DNA of 64,000 nt from Planktothrix agardhii NIES-204 (GCA_003609755.1 AP017991.1:2931501-2995500), one strand, 5' to 3'; shown: positions 1 through 7,840, counted from the first letter of the stretch. Program-made: numbers and translations. The notes: generated by a model from the letters alone, not told the origin.

Positions 1-334
1 CGATCGCACCGGAGAAGGAGGCGGAGATGATGAAACAGTTTTTGTTGAGTTAAATACTGTTGATCCTAATATTCAAGAAATTGTCTTTGTTGTCACTATT
101 TACGAAGCCGAAAACAGAAGACAAAATTTTGGACAAGTTCGTAATTCCTATATCCGAATTTATAACAATGAAACCGACGTCGAGATCACTCGCTATGATT
201 TAGAGGAGGACTTTTCCAGAGAAACCGCCATCGAAATCGGTCGCCTCTATCGCAAAGACGGTGAATGGAGATTTCAAGCCGTTGGACAAGGTTATAATTC
301 AGGTTTAGAAACCTTTGTTAAACAGTATACCTAA
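1..334 (+). CDS. TerD family protein, 3' part only
   Basis: The reading frame is open from base 2 and stops with TAA at 332-334; the start lies outside the window. The visible part carries the TerD signature DRTGEGGGDDE near its start, a cluster of acidic residues known in this family to bind calcium, followed by the conserved stretch around RRQNFGQVRNSYIRIY. It is very similar in protein and DNA to the next gene at 390, so the two are recent paralogues. TerD proteins belong to tellurite and general stress-response clusters and act in the cytoplasm; their biochemical role is not settled. It is the first of three genes in one direction with short gaps. Confidence 0.88.
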   Translation, partial: DRTGEGGGDDETVFVELNTVDPNIQEIVFVVTIYEAENRRQNFGQVRNSYIRIYNNETDVEITRYDLEEDFSRETAIEIGRLYRKDGEWRFQAVGQGYNSGLETFVKQYT

Positions 335-389
335 AAAGATTAACCCCAAAACCTAGTTTTTTGTTCACAATTTCAGGAATTGATTAACC

Positions 390-959
390 ATGTCAATTAA
401 TATTAAAAAAGGCGAAAGGATCAGTTTATCGAAAGAAGCTCCAGGGTTAAAACGAGCCTCCATTGGTTTAGGATGGGATGTCAATGCTAGTGATACTGGA
501 AAAGCCTTTGATTTAGATGCTTCTCTGTTTATGTTAGCAGGAGATGGTAAAATTCCCATTGATGAATATTTCGTATTTTATAACAACTTAAACTCTCCTG
601 ATCAATCCGTCAAACATTTAGGAGATAGTCGCACCGGAGAAGGAAGCGGGGATGATGAAACCATCGTTGTTGATTTAGCAAAAATCAATCCTGAGATTCA
701 AGAATTAATTTTTGTGGTGACTATTCACGATGCTGACCAACGGCGTCAAAACTTCGGACAGGTGAAAAATTCCTATATCAGAATTTATGATGGCGACACT
801 CAAACCGAAGTCACAAAATATGATTTAGAAGAAGACTTTTCCAGGGAAACCGCCGTGGAATTTGGCAGATTATATCTCAAAAATGGTGAATGGAGATTTC
901 AAGCCGTCGGACAGGGATATAATGCGGGTTTACAAAGTTTTGTAGACAAATACGTTTAA
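390..959 (+). CDS. TerD family stress protein
   Basis: A complete 189-residue TerD/TerE-type protein, the usual family length. It opens with the typical INIKKGERISLSK strand and has the GLGWDV motif (about residues 27-32). The acidic calcium-binding motif GDSRTGEGSGDDE is at about 78-90. The C-terminal half is nearly the same as that of the partial upstream gene. The ATG at 390 follows AGGAATTG as a plausible ribosome-binding site. It lies 55 bp after the first copy and 21 bp before the third, so the three are probably co-transcribed. TerD proteins are linked to tellurite, oxidative or phage-related stress. No terB or terC partner is visible in the window, though one could lie upstream of it. 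Confidence 0.9.
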   Translation: MSINIKKGERISLSKEAPGLKRASIGLGWDVNASDTGKAFDLDASLFMLAGDGKIPIDEYFVFYNNLNSPDQSVKHLGDSRTGEGSGDDETIVVDLAKINPEIQELIFVVTIHDADQRRQNFGQVKNSYIRIYDGDTQTEVTKYDLEEDFSRETAVEFGRLYLKNGEWRFQAVGQGYNAGLQSFVDKYV

Positions 960-980
960 TTTATTTTGAGGATTCTAACA

Positions 981-1577
981 ATGGCGATTAATTTAAAAAA
1001 AGGTCAAAGCATTGTTCTTGATAAAAGCGAATATGACCTTTCAAGAATGGTCATGGGCTTAGGGTGGGATGTCTCTAAAAAAGGAATGTTTGGCGGAATA
1101 TTTAGCGGATCTGCTGATTTCGATTTAGATGGATTTGCCCTATTATTAGATGAGCGAGGAAAATTAAGAAATCAGCAAGAAGATGTCGTTTATTTCGGAC
1201 ATTTAGCCACCAAAAATAATACCGTAGTTCATACAGGAGATAACCTCACCGGAGAAGGTGCGGGGGATGATGAACAAATTATTATTAATTTTAAAACCCT
1301 TCCCCAAACCTATCAACAAATTATTTTAGGAGTGAATATATACCACGCCGAACAACGTCAGCAAAACTTCGAGATGGTTAAAAATGCCTTTGTCCGAGCC
1401 ATAGATGCTAAAGGTAAAGAAATTGCTCGTTATAGTCTTTCGGGTGAACCCGCTTACTCAGGACAAACTTCTATGTTACTGGGGGAAATCTCTCAAGAAA
1501 ATGGACAATGGAAATTCAAAGCATTAGGAACACCCTTAAAAAGTAATTTAAACGGGGTTATTCGTTCTTTTATTTAA
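981..1577 (+). CDS. TerD family protein, divergent third copy
   Basis: A TerD-family protein of 198 residues. The ATG at 981 is preferred over an in-frame TTG at 966 because GAGGAT lies just upstream and because the resulting start, MAINLKKGQ, matches the family. The protein has GLGWDV, a glycine-rich insertion (KKGMFGGIFSG) not present in the second copy, and the acidic motif GDNLTGEGAGDDE. It is clearly more diverged than the first two copies. Its C-terminal strand differs (KFKALGTPL instead of RFQAVGQGY). It is the last gene of the apparent terD operon; the next gene is on the opposite strand. Confidence 0.88.
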   Translation: MAINLKKGQSIVLDKSEYDLSRMVMGLGWDVSKKGMFGGIFSGSADFDLDGFALLLDERGKLRNQQEDVVYFGHLATKNNTVVHTGDNLTGEGAGDDEQIIINFKTLPQTYQQIILGVNIYHAEQRQQNFEMVKNAFVRAIDAKGKEIARYSLSGEPAYSGQTSMLLGEISQENGQWKFKALGTPLKSNLNGVIRSFI

Positions 1578-1617
1578 CCTATTATCCATACTGCTCGAGC
1601 ATAAATTCAATAATCTA

Positions 1618-2469
1618 TCACCTAGAATCGACCGATTTCTCGATAGAAGACTTGATGATTATCTTCTCAAGAAGACTCACCGGGAAAATAATTCCCGGCT
1701 TCTTTGTAAGAGGATTCAGTGTGTTGAATACCCTGTCCCAAAATCCGTGAATCCCATAGTTTCCCTTAAAATCACTGTGATGAAGATCGTGAAAATTTGC
1801 AGGAACGAAAAATATTGACAAAGAACTATGACCTCCTAAATTGTAAGCATTACCTATAACAGTCCAGGCACAGAGTTGGGTGATATCATATCCAAAGATA
1901 AAGATAGGCAAAACGTCTGTAATAGTGACAATAATATATTCAATAAGGGTTTTATGTCCAGCGACAAAACTTGTTGAATCACGAAACTCATGATGTTTAA
2001 GATGGATTTTCAGCAAGAAATTTGTATGCAAGAGCCTATGAGCGACGTAAAAACAGAAATCAGCAGCAACTATTCTCATCAAAAACCATCCTAGATTGAG
2101 GAGTAAGCTATTTCCTCTATGAACCTCTGGAGCTAGATATAGTATTATTAACGCGGAGATCAAAGCTTTTATTTCTCCTGTAATGATGCCTTTTAGGGTA
2201 AATGAAGGAAATGGTTGCTTTTTTACTTGCTTAACCCTTGTAGTCAGTTTCTCCCGCAAAACATCGTTGCTTTTGATTCCTTTCTCAATCAGAATGCCAA
2301 TACAATAAAATGAGATTGAACCAACGAGCCAGTACAACAGTACCTCTGTTATAAAGTTGAGTTCAACTGTGTTTAACAGAAAATAGAATACCTGCTGAAC
2401 TATCGTGCAACTAATAGCAATTTTTAGATAAAATTCAATCTCAAAACATAAATTAAAAATCTTTTGCAT
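1618..2469 (-). CDS. Fatty acid hydroxylase/sterol desaturase family membrane protein
   Basis: A 283-residue integral membrane protein of the fatty acid hydroxylase superfamily. The di-iron histidine boxes are all visible: H144-x3-H148, H156-x2-H159-H160 and H227-x2-H230-H231, with further histidines at 172 and 214. Hydrophobic segments lie near residues 20-35, 42-60, 103-113, 122-140 and 178-193. Members hydroxylate or desaturate lipid substrates such as fatty acids, sterols or carotenoids; the substrate here cannot be read from sequence. The ATG at 2469 has no strong ribosome-binding site. It is convergent with the terD genes, 40 bp from the last one, and looks like a single-gene unit. Confidence 0.82.
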   Translation of the reverse strand: MQKIFNLCFEIEFYLKIAISCTIVQQVFYFLLNTVELNFITEVLLYWLVGSISFYCIGILIEKGIKSNDVLREKLTTRVKQVKKQPFPSFTLKGIITGEIKALISALIILYLAPEVHRGNSLLLNLGWFLMRIVAADFCFYVAHRLLHTNFLLKIHLKHHEFRDSTSFVAGHKTLIEYIIVTITDVLPIFIFGYDITQLCAWTVIGNAYNLGGHSSLSIFFVPANFHDLHHSDFKGNYGIHGFWDRVFNTLNPLTKKPGIIFPVSLLEKIIIKSSIEKSVDSR

Positions 2470-2622
2470 CTATACACACCTTATTTTTATCCACAAAATT
2501 AATTACGCAGCAACATATTTAGGGGTTTTTCTGAGTACATAGTCAAAAATTGCCCAATTAGCTGTACCGGATTTATGGCGATCGCTCTCTTAAATTTCTC
2601 GCCTCGATCGCTCTTTTTTGGT

Positions 2623-2653
2623 ACGCTACATCTAGTGTGCTTGCGTAAGTCCT
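2623..2653. repeat. Interspersed repeat, CGCTACAT...GCGTAAGTCCT family
   Basis: A 31-base element starting ACGCTACAT and ending GCGTAAGTCCT. A second copy with several differences in its centre lies at 29461-29491. Repeats ending in GCGTAAGTCC are common in intergenic DNA of filamentous cyanobacteria. Confidence 0.65.
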
Positions 2654-2672
2654 ATGCTATATTCTCAATAAT

Positions 2673-2741
2673 TAGGGGCGAAGGATTCAGATATTAAATG
2701 ATGGTGTTCTCATCACTTTAGATCCAAATTATCCGCCCCTA
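2673..2741. repeat. Large imperfect palindrome, TAGGGGCG/CGCCCCTA ends
   Basis: The ends TAGGGGCG (2673-2680) and CGCCCCTA (2734-2741) are perfect inverted repeats. Between them lie further partly matching arms, with GATG facing CATC around a short loop near 2701-2712. The shape and the GGCGAAGGATTC-like arm resemble palindromic repeats scattered through cyanobacterial genomes. It could form a long hairpin in RNA. Confidence 0.65.
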
Positions 2742-2798
2742 GAATTGATCAATTTTCAACAATATTTTAATAATCTTTGTGTTGAAAATCGGTTTACC

Positions 2799-3551
2799 TT
2801 AGCGTTTGCGGTAGGGAACCATGGTTTCAATATTGATATCACCTAAAGCAATGCGAGTCACAGGGATAACGGTAGGAGTAACTAAACCCAGGAACTGTGC
2901 GGGATCGCCAGCTTTGATTTGTTTTTCTTGGGGAATAAAACGACGAACCGCATTTTGCCAAACCAGTTGGGGGAAGCCCAGTTGGTTCCGGTGGTACTCG
3001 TTGTAACGAGGGGTTTTCAGGTTAAAGGGAACTTCACCTTGATTGCGTTGAAGTAGTACCCGACGACGTTGGTAGGGAACCGTATCATACCCGAAGTTAT
3101 CTAGGTATTCATCGCTATCGAGTAACTCATCAATAAACCCTTTAGGGCCTTTGTTAGCAACGACGATAGACCATGCGATCTTTTCACGTTCGCTGTAAAC
3201 GTCCCGTCCGAGGATGCGTTGGACACACATCTCGACAAAACGGTAATTGCTATTGGTTTGGTAATTGCGACGCAGGAAAGGATCGGAAGTCGCTAAACCC
3301 CGAATAAAATCCCGCACGTTAATTTGACCAAACTTAAGCTGAGACTCTAAGCAAGTTTGAACGTTGCTTTTGAGCATTTGATGTTCACTGAAAATCTGGC
3401 GATAAGCAGCCCAAATGATCTCATTCCACTCAGAAGCCGAAGGCAGATTTTCCGTCGTAAATACTCTGGGTTGTTCATCACCCGCTACTTCAAAGCCAGC
3501 CACGCGAACATTGCGGCTGGTCGGGCCATAACTTAATAAAGGAAGCGCCAC
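2799..3551 (-). CDS. cpcG: Phycobilisome rod-core linker polypeptide CpcG
   Basis: A 250-residue linker protein that attaches phycocyanin rods to the allophycocyanin core of the phycobilisome on the cytoplasmic face of the thylakoid. The N-terminal two thirds are a Pfam PBS_linker domain (about residues 15-170, including [11 protein letters not shown] and the [17 protein letters not shown] segment). The GTG at 3551 is chosen because AAGGAG lies 8-12 bases upstream and because the protein then starts [12 protein letters not shown], as family members do. A longer frame from a TTG at 3581 is less likely. The C-terminus has no hydrophobic segment, so this is the conventional rod-core form and not the membrane-anchored CpcL/CpcG2 form. 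It stands alone here, without the cpcBA operon. Confidence 0.93.
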   Translation of the reverse strand: MALPLLSYGPTSRNVRVAGFEVAGDEQPRVFTTENLPSASEWNEIIWAAYRQIFSEHQMLKSNVQTCLESQLKFGQINVRDFIRGLATSDPFLRRNYQTNSNYRFVEMCVQRILGRDVYSEREKIAWSIVVANKGPKGFIDELLDSDEYLDNFGYDTVPYQRRRVLLQRNQGEVPFNLKTPRYNEYHRNQLGFPQLVWQNAVRRFIPQEKQIKAGDPAQFLGLVTPTVIPVTRIALGDINIETMVPYRKR

Positions 3552-3601
3552 CTTAAATATCTCCTTAATTTTGAAGGTCAACTTTATTTTTTATCTTGTG
3601 G

Positions 3602-3638
3602 TCGGGTGTTGCCCCGATCGCTCAGGGCTTTAGAGCGA
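3602..3638 (-). promoter_or_regulatory. Two adjacent hairpins in the cpcG leader
   Basis: Two short inverted repeats lie end to end about 50-90 bases upstream of the cpcG start: TCGGG/CCCGA (3602-3606 with 3613-3617) and TCGCTC/GAGCGA (3618-3623 with 3633-3638). They would fold in the 5' untranslated RNA of cpcG. Whether they affect transcript stability or attenuation is unknown. The second also contains half of a HIP1-like GCGATCG. Confidence 0.35.
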
Positions 3639-3837
3639 CAGGCTTGGCTATAGTACAGATTAGGGGATTTCGGCAACTCATCTGGCGTTTTTCTGAACCC
3701 ATGCAACAATATGTAACATTTTTTGACACCAGATACCCGATCCCCATTATGCTAAATTAAAGATTAAATCCCCTAGGGGGGGATAATTGTCAAGATATAT
3801 TAAATTATGATAACCTACTTAATAAATCTTAAAGATA

Positions 3838-4566
3838 TTGCTCAACATCCTACTAGGTTCTATTTTGACTACCACTCAACCGATTCAACCCACCTCTGGA
3901 TTCCTTCAGAGAGTTCTGGCCAAAGTTAGGATCTCCCAGACTTGGCCGGTATTTTTCGCGTCGGTATTTCTCGTGACTGTCCCGGTGTTTTTTCAAGCCC
4001 CCCTAGTCCGACAATGGCCAGAATTTAGCGTGATTTTGACATTGGGATGGCTAGGAATTAGTTGGAGATTAATCAGACAACCCGCCACTTGGGTTTGGGG
4101 AGACCTATTATTAGGATTTAGTTGGAGTTGGTTTACGGGTGCAATCTATTGGGGTTGGTTACGCTGGGAACCCCTCTTACATTTACCCGTAGAAGCTATC
4201 GGCGTCCCCTTTGCCATCTGGTGTTTATATCGAGGTTGGGGAAAGGTCGGAAACTGGTTTTATTTGGGTTCCCTATTTGGTACGGCGGTCACGGACGGAT
4301 ATTTTTATATCGCCGGATTAATTCCCAGTTGGCGCCAACTGATGCACGTTGAACCCGCCTTAGCCTTACCAATATTTCAAAACGCCCTGCAAATAGTGAC
4401 TACCCCCTGGGGGATTAGTTGGGCCGTCGGATTTGCCCTATTTTTATTTGGAGTTGGTGTTTTTCCGTTACAATCAAAAGAACAACATTGGTGGGCTTTT
4501 GGGGGAGCGGTATTGAGTACAATTTTGGTGGATAGTTTATTTTTGGTTGCGGCTTGTTTAGCCTAA
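3838..4566 (+). CDS. DUF3120-like multi-spanning membrane protein
   Basis: A 242-residue hydrophobic protein with about six or seven membrane segments (for example residues 36-52, 62-77, 85-105, 117-130, 140-160, 190-207, 220-240) and many tryptophans. It matches my memory of the DUF3120 family, which is restricted to cyanobacteria and plastid-bearing organisms and has no assigned function. The start is uncertain: both the TTG at 3838 and an in-frame TTG at 3865 (giving MTTTQPIQP) are possible, and neither has a strong ribosome-binding site. It is divergent from cpcG, with about 290 bp between them, and the SUI1 gene follows after about 115 bp in the same direction. Confidence 0.7.
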   Translation: MLNILLGSILTTTQPIQPTSGFLQRVLAKVRISQTWPVFFASVFLVTVPVFFQAPLVRQWPEFSVILTLGWLGISWRLIRQPATWVWGDLLLGFSWSWFTGAIYWGWLRWEPLLHLPVEAIGVPFAIWCLYRGWGKVGNWFYLGSLFGTAVTDGYFYIAGLIPSWRQLMHVEPALALPIFQNALQIVTTPWGISWAVGFALFLFGVGVFPLQSKEQHWWAFGGAVLSTILVDSLFLVAACLA

Positions 4567-4681
4567 TTTAACGACAAAGATACAAAGAATACAAATCTGT
4601 TGTCAATGTGCGATGATCAGGAAATTTTTATCTTTGTAAAGATTGTTTTTTTACCCTTAAATATAATTCTTGCTCTGGCTT

Positions 4682-5059
4682 ATGGCTACATCAAAACGGG
4701 ATTCTGAGAATAAGGTTAACTCTGGGGGAAACCCTGTGGTTTATTCGGAGTTTGGGACGGGAACAAATTCAGTGGCTTTAGAACGTTCTCAAGGTTTTGT
4801 TCCTGAACTTCCCCCCAATCAACACAATCTGAAAGTCCAAGCAACTCGTTCAGGACGCAGGGGAAAAACTGTAACGGTAATTAGTGGATTTCAAGTTAAA
4901 CCGGAAACTTTGGAATTGTTAGTTAAACAGTTAAAATCCCAATGTGGGGCGGGGGGAACGGTTAAAGAAAATACGATTGAAATTCAAGGTGATCATCGTC
5001 CGAAAGTGATGGAAACTTTGATAAAATTAGGATATAAAGCTAAAATTAGTGGGGGATAA
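4682..5059 (+). CDS. SUI1/eIF1-like translation initiation factor (YciH family)
   Basis: A 125-residue protein. Its C-terminal 80 residues form a SUI1 domain: GRRGKTVTVISGF, then LVKQLKSQCGAGGTVKENTIEIQGDH, and RPKVMETLIKLGYKAKISGG at the end. The N-terminal 45 residues are low-complexity and probably unstructured. Bacterial YciH proteins resemble eukaryotic eIF1 and are proposed to influence start-codon selection on the 30S subunit. The ATG at 4682 is chosen over an in-frame TTG at 4670. queE follows after 15 bp, so the two genes are likely co-transcribed. Confidence 0.88.
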   Translation: MATSKRDSENKVNSGGNPVVYSEFGTGTNSVALERSQGFVPELPPNQHNLKVQATRSGRRGKTVTVISGFQVKPETLELLVKQLKSQCGAGGTVKENTIEIQGDHRPKVMETLIKLGYKAKISGG

Positions 5060-5074
5060 GTTGTTAAAATATTA

Positions 5075-5689
5075 ATGCTTGAAATTCCAGTTCATGAAAC
5101 TTTTCAATCGACGATTCAAGGAGAAGGATATTGGGTCGGAACTCCTGTAGATTTTATTCGGTTAGCAGGTTGTCCGGTTCGTTGTCCTTGGTGTGATACG
5201 GGTTATGGAGATGGGGGAATGAATTTACCCCGTAAGGTTAGATCTTTTGATTCGTTAATCGCAGAATTGCGATCGCCAAGGGTGGTAATATCAGGGGGAG
5301 AACCGTTGATATATGCTCAACTTCCCCAGTTAATTCAAACTATTGAAGCGACGGTCAGAACTGTTGCGATTGAAACATCGGGTTCTTTTTGGCAAGATAT
5401 TCCTAATTCTGTTTGGGTAACTTTCAGTCCTAAACATCATGTTAGTCCCAATTATCCTGTAATTCCGTTAATATGGAAACGAGCAAACGAGATTAAAATA
5501 GTGATTGAAACCGGATCGGAATTAGAGTTTTATGCTGAATATTTAGAGCTTAATGATCAAATTCCCGTGTTTCTACAACCGGAATGGAACCAACGCGATC
5601 GCACTTTACCTTTAGTTTTAGAATTATTAAAAAAATTTCCTCACTATCGGTTATCAGTCCAAATTCATAAATGGTTACAAGTTCCTTAA
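5075..5689 (+). CDS. queE: 7-carboxy-7-deazaguanine synthase QueE
   Basis: A 204-residue radical SAM enzyme that converts 6-carboxy-tetrahydropterin to 7-carboxy-7-deazaguanine in the queuosine precursor pathway. The 4Fe-4S-binding cysteines are C33-x3-C37-x2-C40 in the context [12 protein letters not shown]. Upstream are the QGEG residues typical of QueE N-termini, and the SAM-contacting ISGGEP motif is at about residue 72. The length is normal for the short QueE class. It follows the SUI1 gene by 15 bp and precedes a QueD-like gene that is probably its pathway neighbour. queG lies in the same window at 25.1-26.1 kb. Confidence 0.93.
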   Translation: MLEIPVHETFQSTIQGEGYWVGTPVDFIRLAGCPVRCPWCDTGYGDGGMNLPRKVRSFDSLIAELRSPRVVISGGEPLIYAQLPQLIQTIEATVRTVAIETSGSFWQDIPNSVWVTFSPKHHVSPNYPVIPLIWKRANEIKIVIETGSELEFYAEYLELNDQIPVFLQPEWNQRDRTLPLVLELLKKFPHYRLSVQIHKWLQVP

Positions 5690-5697
5690 TTTAAGAT

Positions 5698-5867
5698 TAG
5701 GTAATGGGTAATGGGTAATGGTAATTTGTTTTTCGATTGTTCTAATAAAAGCAATCATATTTTAGCTATATCCAGACCTTTTTTCCAAATTATTAAGCCT
5801 TGAAAATTATTTCCTTCAGATAGAAAATTAACCTATTTCTTTACCCATTACCCATTACCCATTACCT
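5698..5867. repeat. Inverted pair of heptanucleotide STRRs (GGGTAAT)n
   Basis: Three copies of GGGTAAT-type heptamers at 5698-5721 are matched in inverted orientation by ATTACCC-type copies at 5841-5867. Together they bracket about 120 bp of AT-rich DNA between queE and the queD-like gene. Heptanucleotide STRRs are a known feature of filamentous cyanobacterial genomes. The arms could pair in RNA. Confidence 0.8.
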
Positions 5868-5876
5868 GTTATAACT

Positions 5877-6344
5877 ATGAAACCAGAATTCCGTTCCCAC
5901 TATCCTCCAGAATGGCTAGAAAAACAAACTATTCCTTATCGGAATATTGTTGGGGTGAATGAACAGATATATCGAGAATCCTTAACCTTTAATTATACCA
6001 TTAAAACCACTTTACACCGTCAACATTTTAATCCGCCGATTTGGAAAGATTGCCATTTCCATAATTTTGAAATTAGCTTAGAATTGCAAGCAGTTAGACA
6101 TCCTGAAGATTTGTATGGGTTGGATATGGTAGAAATGGAAAATCAATTACAAATTTGGGCAAAACAGTTACCCGAAATTGTTAATGATCATCCCTTATGT
6201 CCCCATGGAACTACGGAGGAAATGTGTTTATATTTTTCACGCATTCCCATTGATAATCATATCCAAATTATGCGGGTGAGTGTGTCAGAAACACCCAACC
6301 GAGTTACGACTTTAGAAGTTTATATAGCAGGGAATAGGGAATAG
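5877..6344 (+). CDS. 6-carboxytetrahydropterin synthase-like protein (QueD/PTPS family)
   Basis: A 155-residue protein with the fold signature of the 6-pyruvoyl/6-carboxytetrahydropterin synthase family. Zinc ligands are likely H50, H60 and H62 (HFHNF in place of the usual HGHNY). The catalytic Asp-His pair is D104-H105 (NDHP), and the substrate-binding glutamate is E138 (SVSETPNR). The expected cysteine is present but sits directly before the histidine motif (C59-H60), not a few residues upstream as in classical QueD. It also has a 45-residue N-terminal extension. Placement behind queE suggests it supplies or consumes a pterin in the queuosine pathway. A pterin function outside that pathway is possible. 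The last residues (AGNRE) and the stop are written in a GGGAATA repeat. Confidence 0.72.
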   Translation: MKPEFRSHYPPEWLEKQTIPYRNIVGVNEQIYRESLTFNYTIKTTLHRQHFNPPIWKDCHFHNFEISLELQAVRHPEDLYGLDMVEMENQLQIWAKQLPEIVNDHPLCPHGTTEEMCLYFSRIPIDNHIQIMRVSVSETPNRVTTLEVYIAGNRE

Positions 6345-6350
6345 GGAACA
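6327..6350. repeat. GGGAATA STRR overlapping the end of the queD-like gene
   Basis: Tandem GGGAATA units (GGGAATAGGGAATAGGGAA) supply the last three codons and the TAG stop of the upstream gene. The original C-terminus may therefore have been altered slightly by repeat expansion. Confidence 0.6.
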
Positions 6351-6362
6351 GGAAACACGGTA

Positions 6363-6396
6363 GAGGATGTGTAATTAATTTTGTTTAGGTACTTAT
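6363..6396. repeat. Solo terminal repeat of the MITE-like element at 46.7 kb
   Basis: About 33 bases from GAGGATGTGTAATTAA to GGTACTTAT are identical to the right end of the element at 46681-46819. No matching left end is seen nearby. The outer edge runs into the convergent gene and supplies its stop codon (TAA, complement of 6393-6395) and part of its last leucine codon. Confidence 0.75.
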
Positions 6397-7199
6397 AAGT
6401 GAATCCAAGGAGCAACTTTACGACCCAGAAACCGAATATTGAACTTGAATTTCTCCACTGGACTATTATAATCTTTTCCTTGAAAATGACCTGCAATGCC
6501 ATAAAATTCAGGTTCTATTGGGAAACGTTCTATCAACTTCTGGTCTGGTTTTGCCGATTGAATTCCTTGATAAATTTTACTTTCCATATAAAAACATCCG
6601 TTTTGATGATTATAGAGTAAAGGTTGAAAATATTTTAAATAAAATTCTTTTTTAAAGACTAAAAATCGAGTGTCAACATAAGGAGATGCTGTTGTTTCTT
6701 GAAATAGATATTTTTTGATGACCCATCCTTGATCTTTGACATCATATAGACAGTCATAAGAAGCAGGTACACTTTCAAGAATTTCTGTTAAATTTAATAG
6801 CTTAATTCGTCCGGTGATTTTGGCAACACAATTAGCTTTTTGAATTAATTCAGACTGTTTAAATCCTTGATCAATTAAAGAAATTTCTCCATATCCTTTG
6901 CCATAAGAACGAGGGAAGGTATTACTATTGATAGAAATAAATTCAATGTCTTTATTATAAGGGTTTTCTAAGGTTGCTTCTTGGACTCTTGCTAAAGACC
7001 ATCCTGAATTTTCAACGAATAAAATTTTTTGAATTTTAGGATGATGATTAATATAATATTTCAAAGTATGAAAATAATCCTCTTGACGGGTTTCTGGGTC
7101 AGCAGGATAAGCCTTTGGCATTCCCTTAATATCAATTGTTGCACTTAACAGCAAAACAATGTTATTCATAAAATTATGGGGATCGATTGTATGAGGCAT
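6393..7199 (-). CDS. Unknown protein, possibly glycosyltransferase-like
   Basis: A 268-residue soluble protein that I do not recognise firmly. The N-terminus NIVLLLSATIDIKGM looks like a beta strand opening a nucleotide-sugar-binding fold. The region NSNTFPRSYGKGYGEISLIDQG and the aromatic-rich second half resemble uncharacterised polysaccharide-biosynthesis proteins. No DXD motif can be assigned with confidence. Translation may start at the ATG at 7199 or at the in-frame ATG at 7169 (MNNIVLLL); neither has a clear ribosome-binding site. The stop codon lies inside a MITE terminal repeat, so the C-terminus may be shortened or extended compared with relatives. Confidence 0.55.
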   Translation of the reverse strand: MPHTIDPHNFMNNIVLLLSATIDIKGMPKAYPADPETRQEDYFHTLKYYINHHPKIQKILFVENSGWSLARVQEATLENPYNKDIEFISINSNTFPRSYGKGYGEISLIDQGFKQSELIQKANCVAKITGRIKLLNLTEILESVPASYDCLYDVKDQGWVIKKYLFQETTASPYVDTRFLVFKKEFYLKYFQPLLYNHQNGCFYMESKIYQGIQSAKPDQKLIERFPIEPEFYGIAGHFQGKDYNSPVEKFKFNIRFLGRKVAPWIHL

Positions 7200-7304
7200 A
7201 TTCAGGTCAATTCCAAGTCGAGTTGAATTTCAGGAATCCTCTAGTTTTACCCTGTAGATGGGAATAACAAACATTATACCCGGTGATTACAGGTTAAGGT
7301 AAAT

Positions 7305-7778
7305 ATGGATAAGTCTTTAATAAAATGGCTTTCGGGAGTTCTCCTCGTTGCTCCTGTCCTGTTAACGAGTTGTTCTCTGAATTTGTCCTTACCGAAATTT
7401 GATGAAAGCAATAAAGCCGAATTTGTCATGCAAACTATGACCACAGGACAACAGGCTTATTATCAAGCCAATGGTAAGTTTGCGAACTCTATTCAAGGGT
7501 TATCTTTGAATGCAAATTTAGACACCGGAGAATATCGCTATAGCGTGAATACCGAAGGTCAATATGCGGAAACCGTATTGATGACGGCGGCGGCTAGACA
7601 AGACGGACTCCCTAGTTATGCAGGTGTCGTGACCGTCAGCCACACAGCAGGCGGTGTAATGGCTTTAGCTAATATTTGCAAAACCGATCAACCTTCCACC
7701 GAACCCCCGGCTTTGTCCCCAACTCCCGTACCCGGAGAAGGGTTAAAATGTCCTGCGGGTTCGAGTCCAGTCAGGTAG
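7305..7778 (+). CDS. Pilin-like G/H family lipoprotein
   Basis: A 157-residue protein with a lipoprotein signal peptide: a basic start (MDKSLIKW), a hydrophobic core and the lipobox L20-T-S-C23. The mature part matches the cyanobacterial type IV pilin-like G/H family: the EFVMQTMTTGQQAYYQANGKFANSIQGLSL segment resembles a minor-pilin stalk and head, followed by strands YRYSV and YAETVLMTAAA. A lipobox instead of a prepilin cleavage site suggests attachment to the membrane rather than assembly into a pilus. The proline-rich tail ends KCPAGSSPVR, and this end is written in the 39-base repeat found twice more downstream (copy 1, 7740-7778). AAGG sits five bases upstream of the ATG. Confidence 0.8.
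   Translation: MDKSLIKWLSGVLLVAPVLLTSCSLNLSLPKFDESNKAEFVMQTMTTGQQAYYQANGKFANSIQGLSLNANLDTGEYRYSVNTEGQYAETVLMTAAARQDGLPSYAGVVTVSHTAGGVMALANICKTDQPSTEPPALSPTPVPGEGLKCPAGSSPVR
7740..7778 (+). repeat. Cassette-boundary repeat, copy 1 (end of the pilin-like gene)
   Basis: A 39-base sequence from GGGTTAAAATGTCCTGC through GGGTTCGAGTCC to AGGTAG. It encodes the last residues and stop of the pilin-like gene. It differs from copy 3 (13411-13449) at one base. The core can fold into an imperfect hairpin with CCTG and CAGG at its base and GTTCGAGT in its loop. The loop resembles a tRNA T-loop, but the surrounding stem is not that of a tRNA. Confidence 0.85.
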
Positions 7779-7840
7779 GAGTTCTCTGTATAACTTAAAG
7801 TAGCTTGTCCATCGGCGCGTTGTTGTTTGGCTTGATCTAT

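Larger units (their letters stand above)
2470..2798. other. Gene-free stretch with two interspersed repeats
   Basis: No credible gene. It holds a HIP1 site near 2578, a repeat of the CGCTACAT...GCGTAAGTCCT type (2623-2653) and a large palindromic repeat (2673-2741). The rest is AT-rich. The 3' end of the cpcG transcript would run into it from the right. Confidence 0.7.

Noticed and set aside
2799-3551. Membrane-type CpcL/CpcG2 linker
   Set aside because: The C-terminus is hydrophilic and lacks the hydrophobic anchor of that form.
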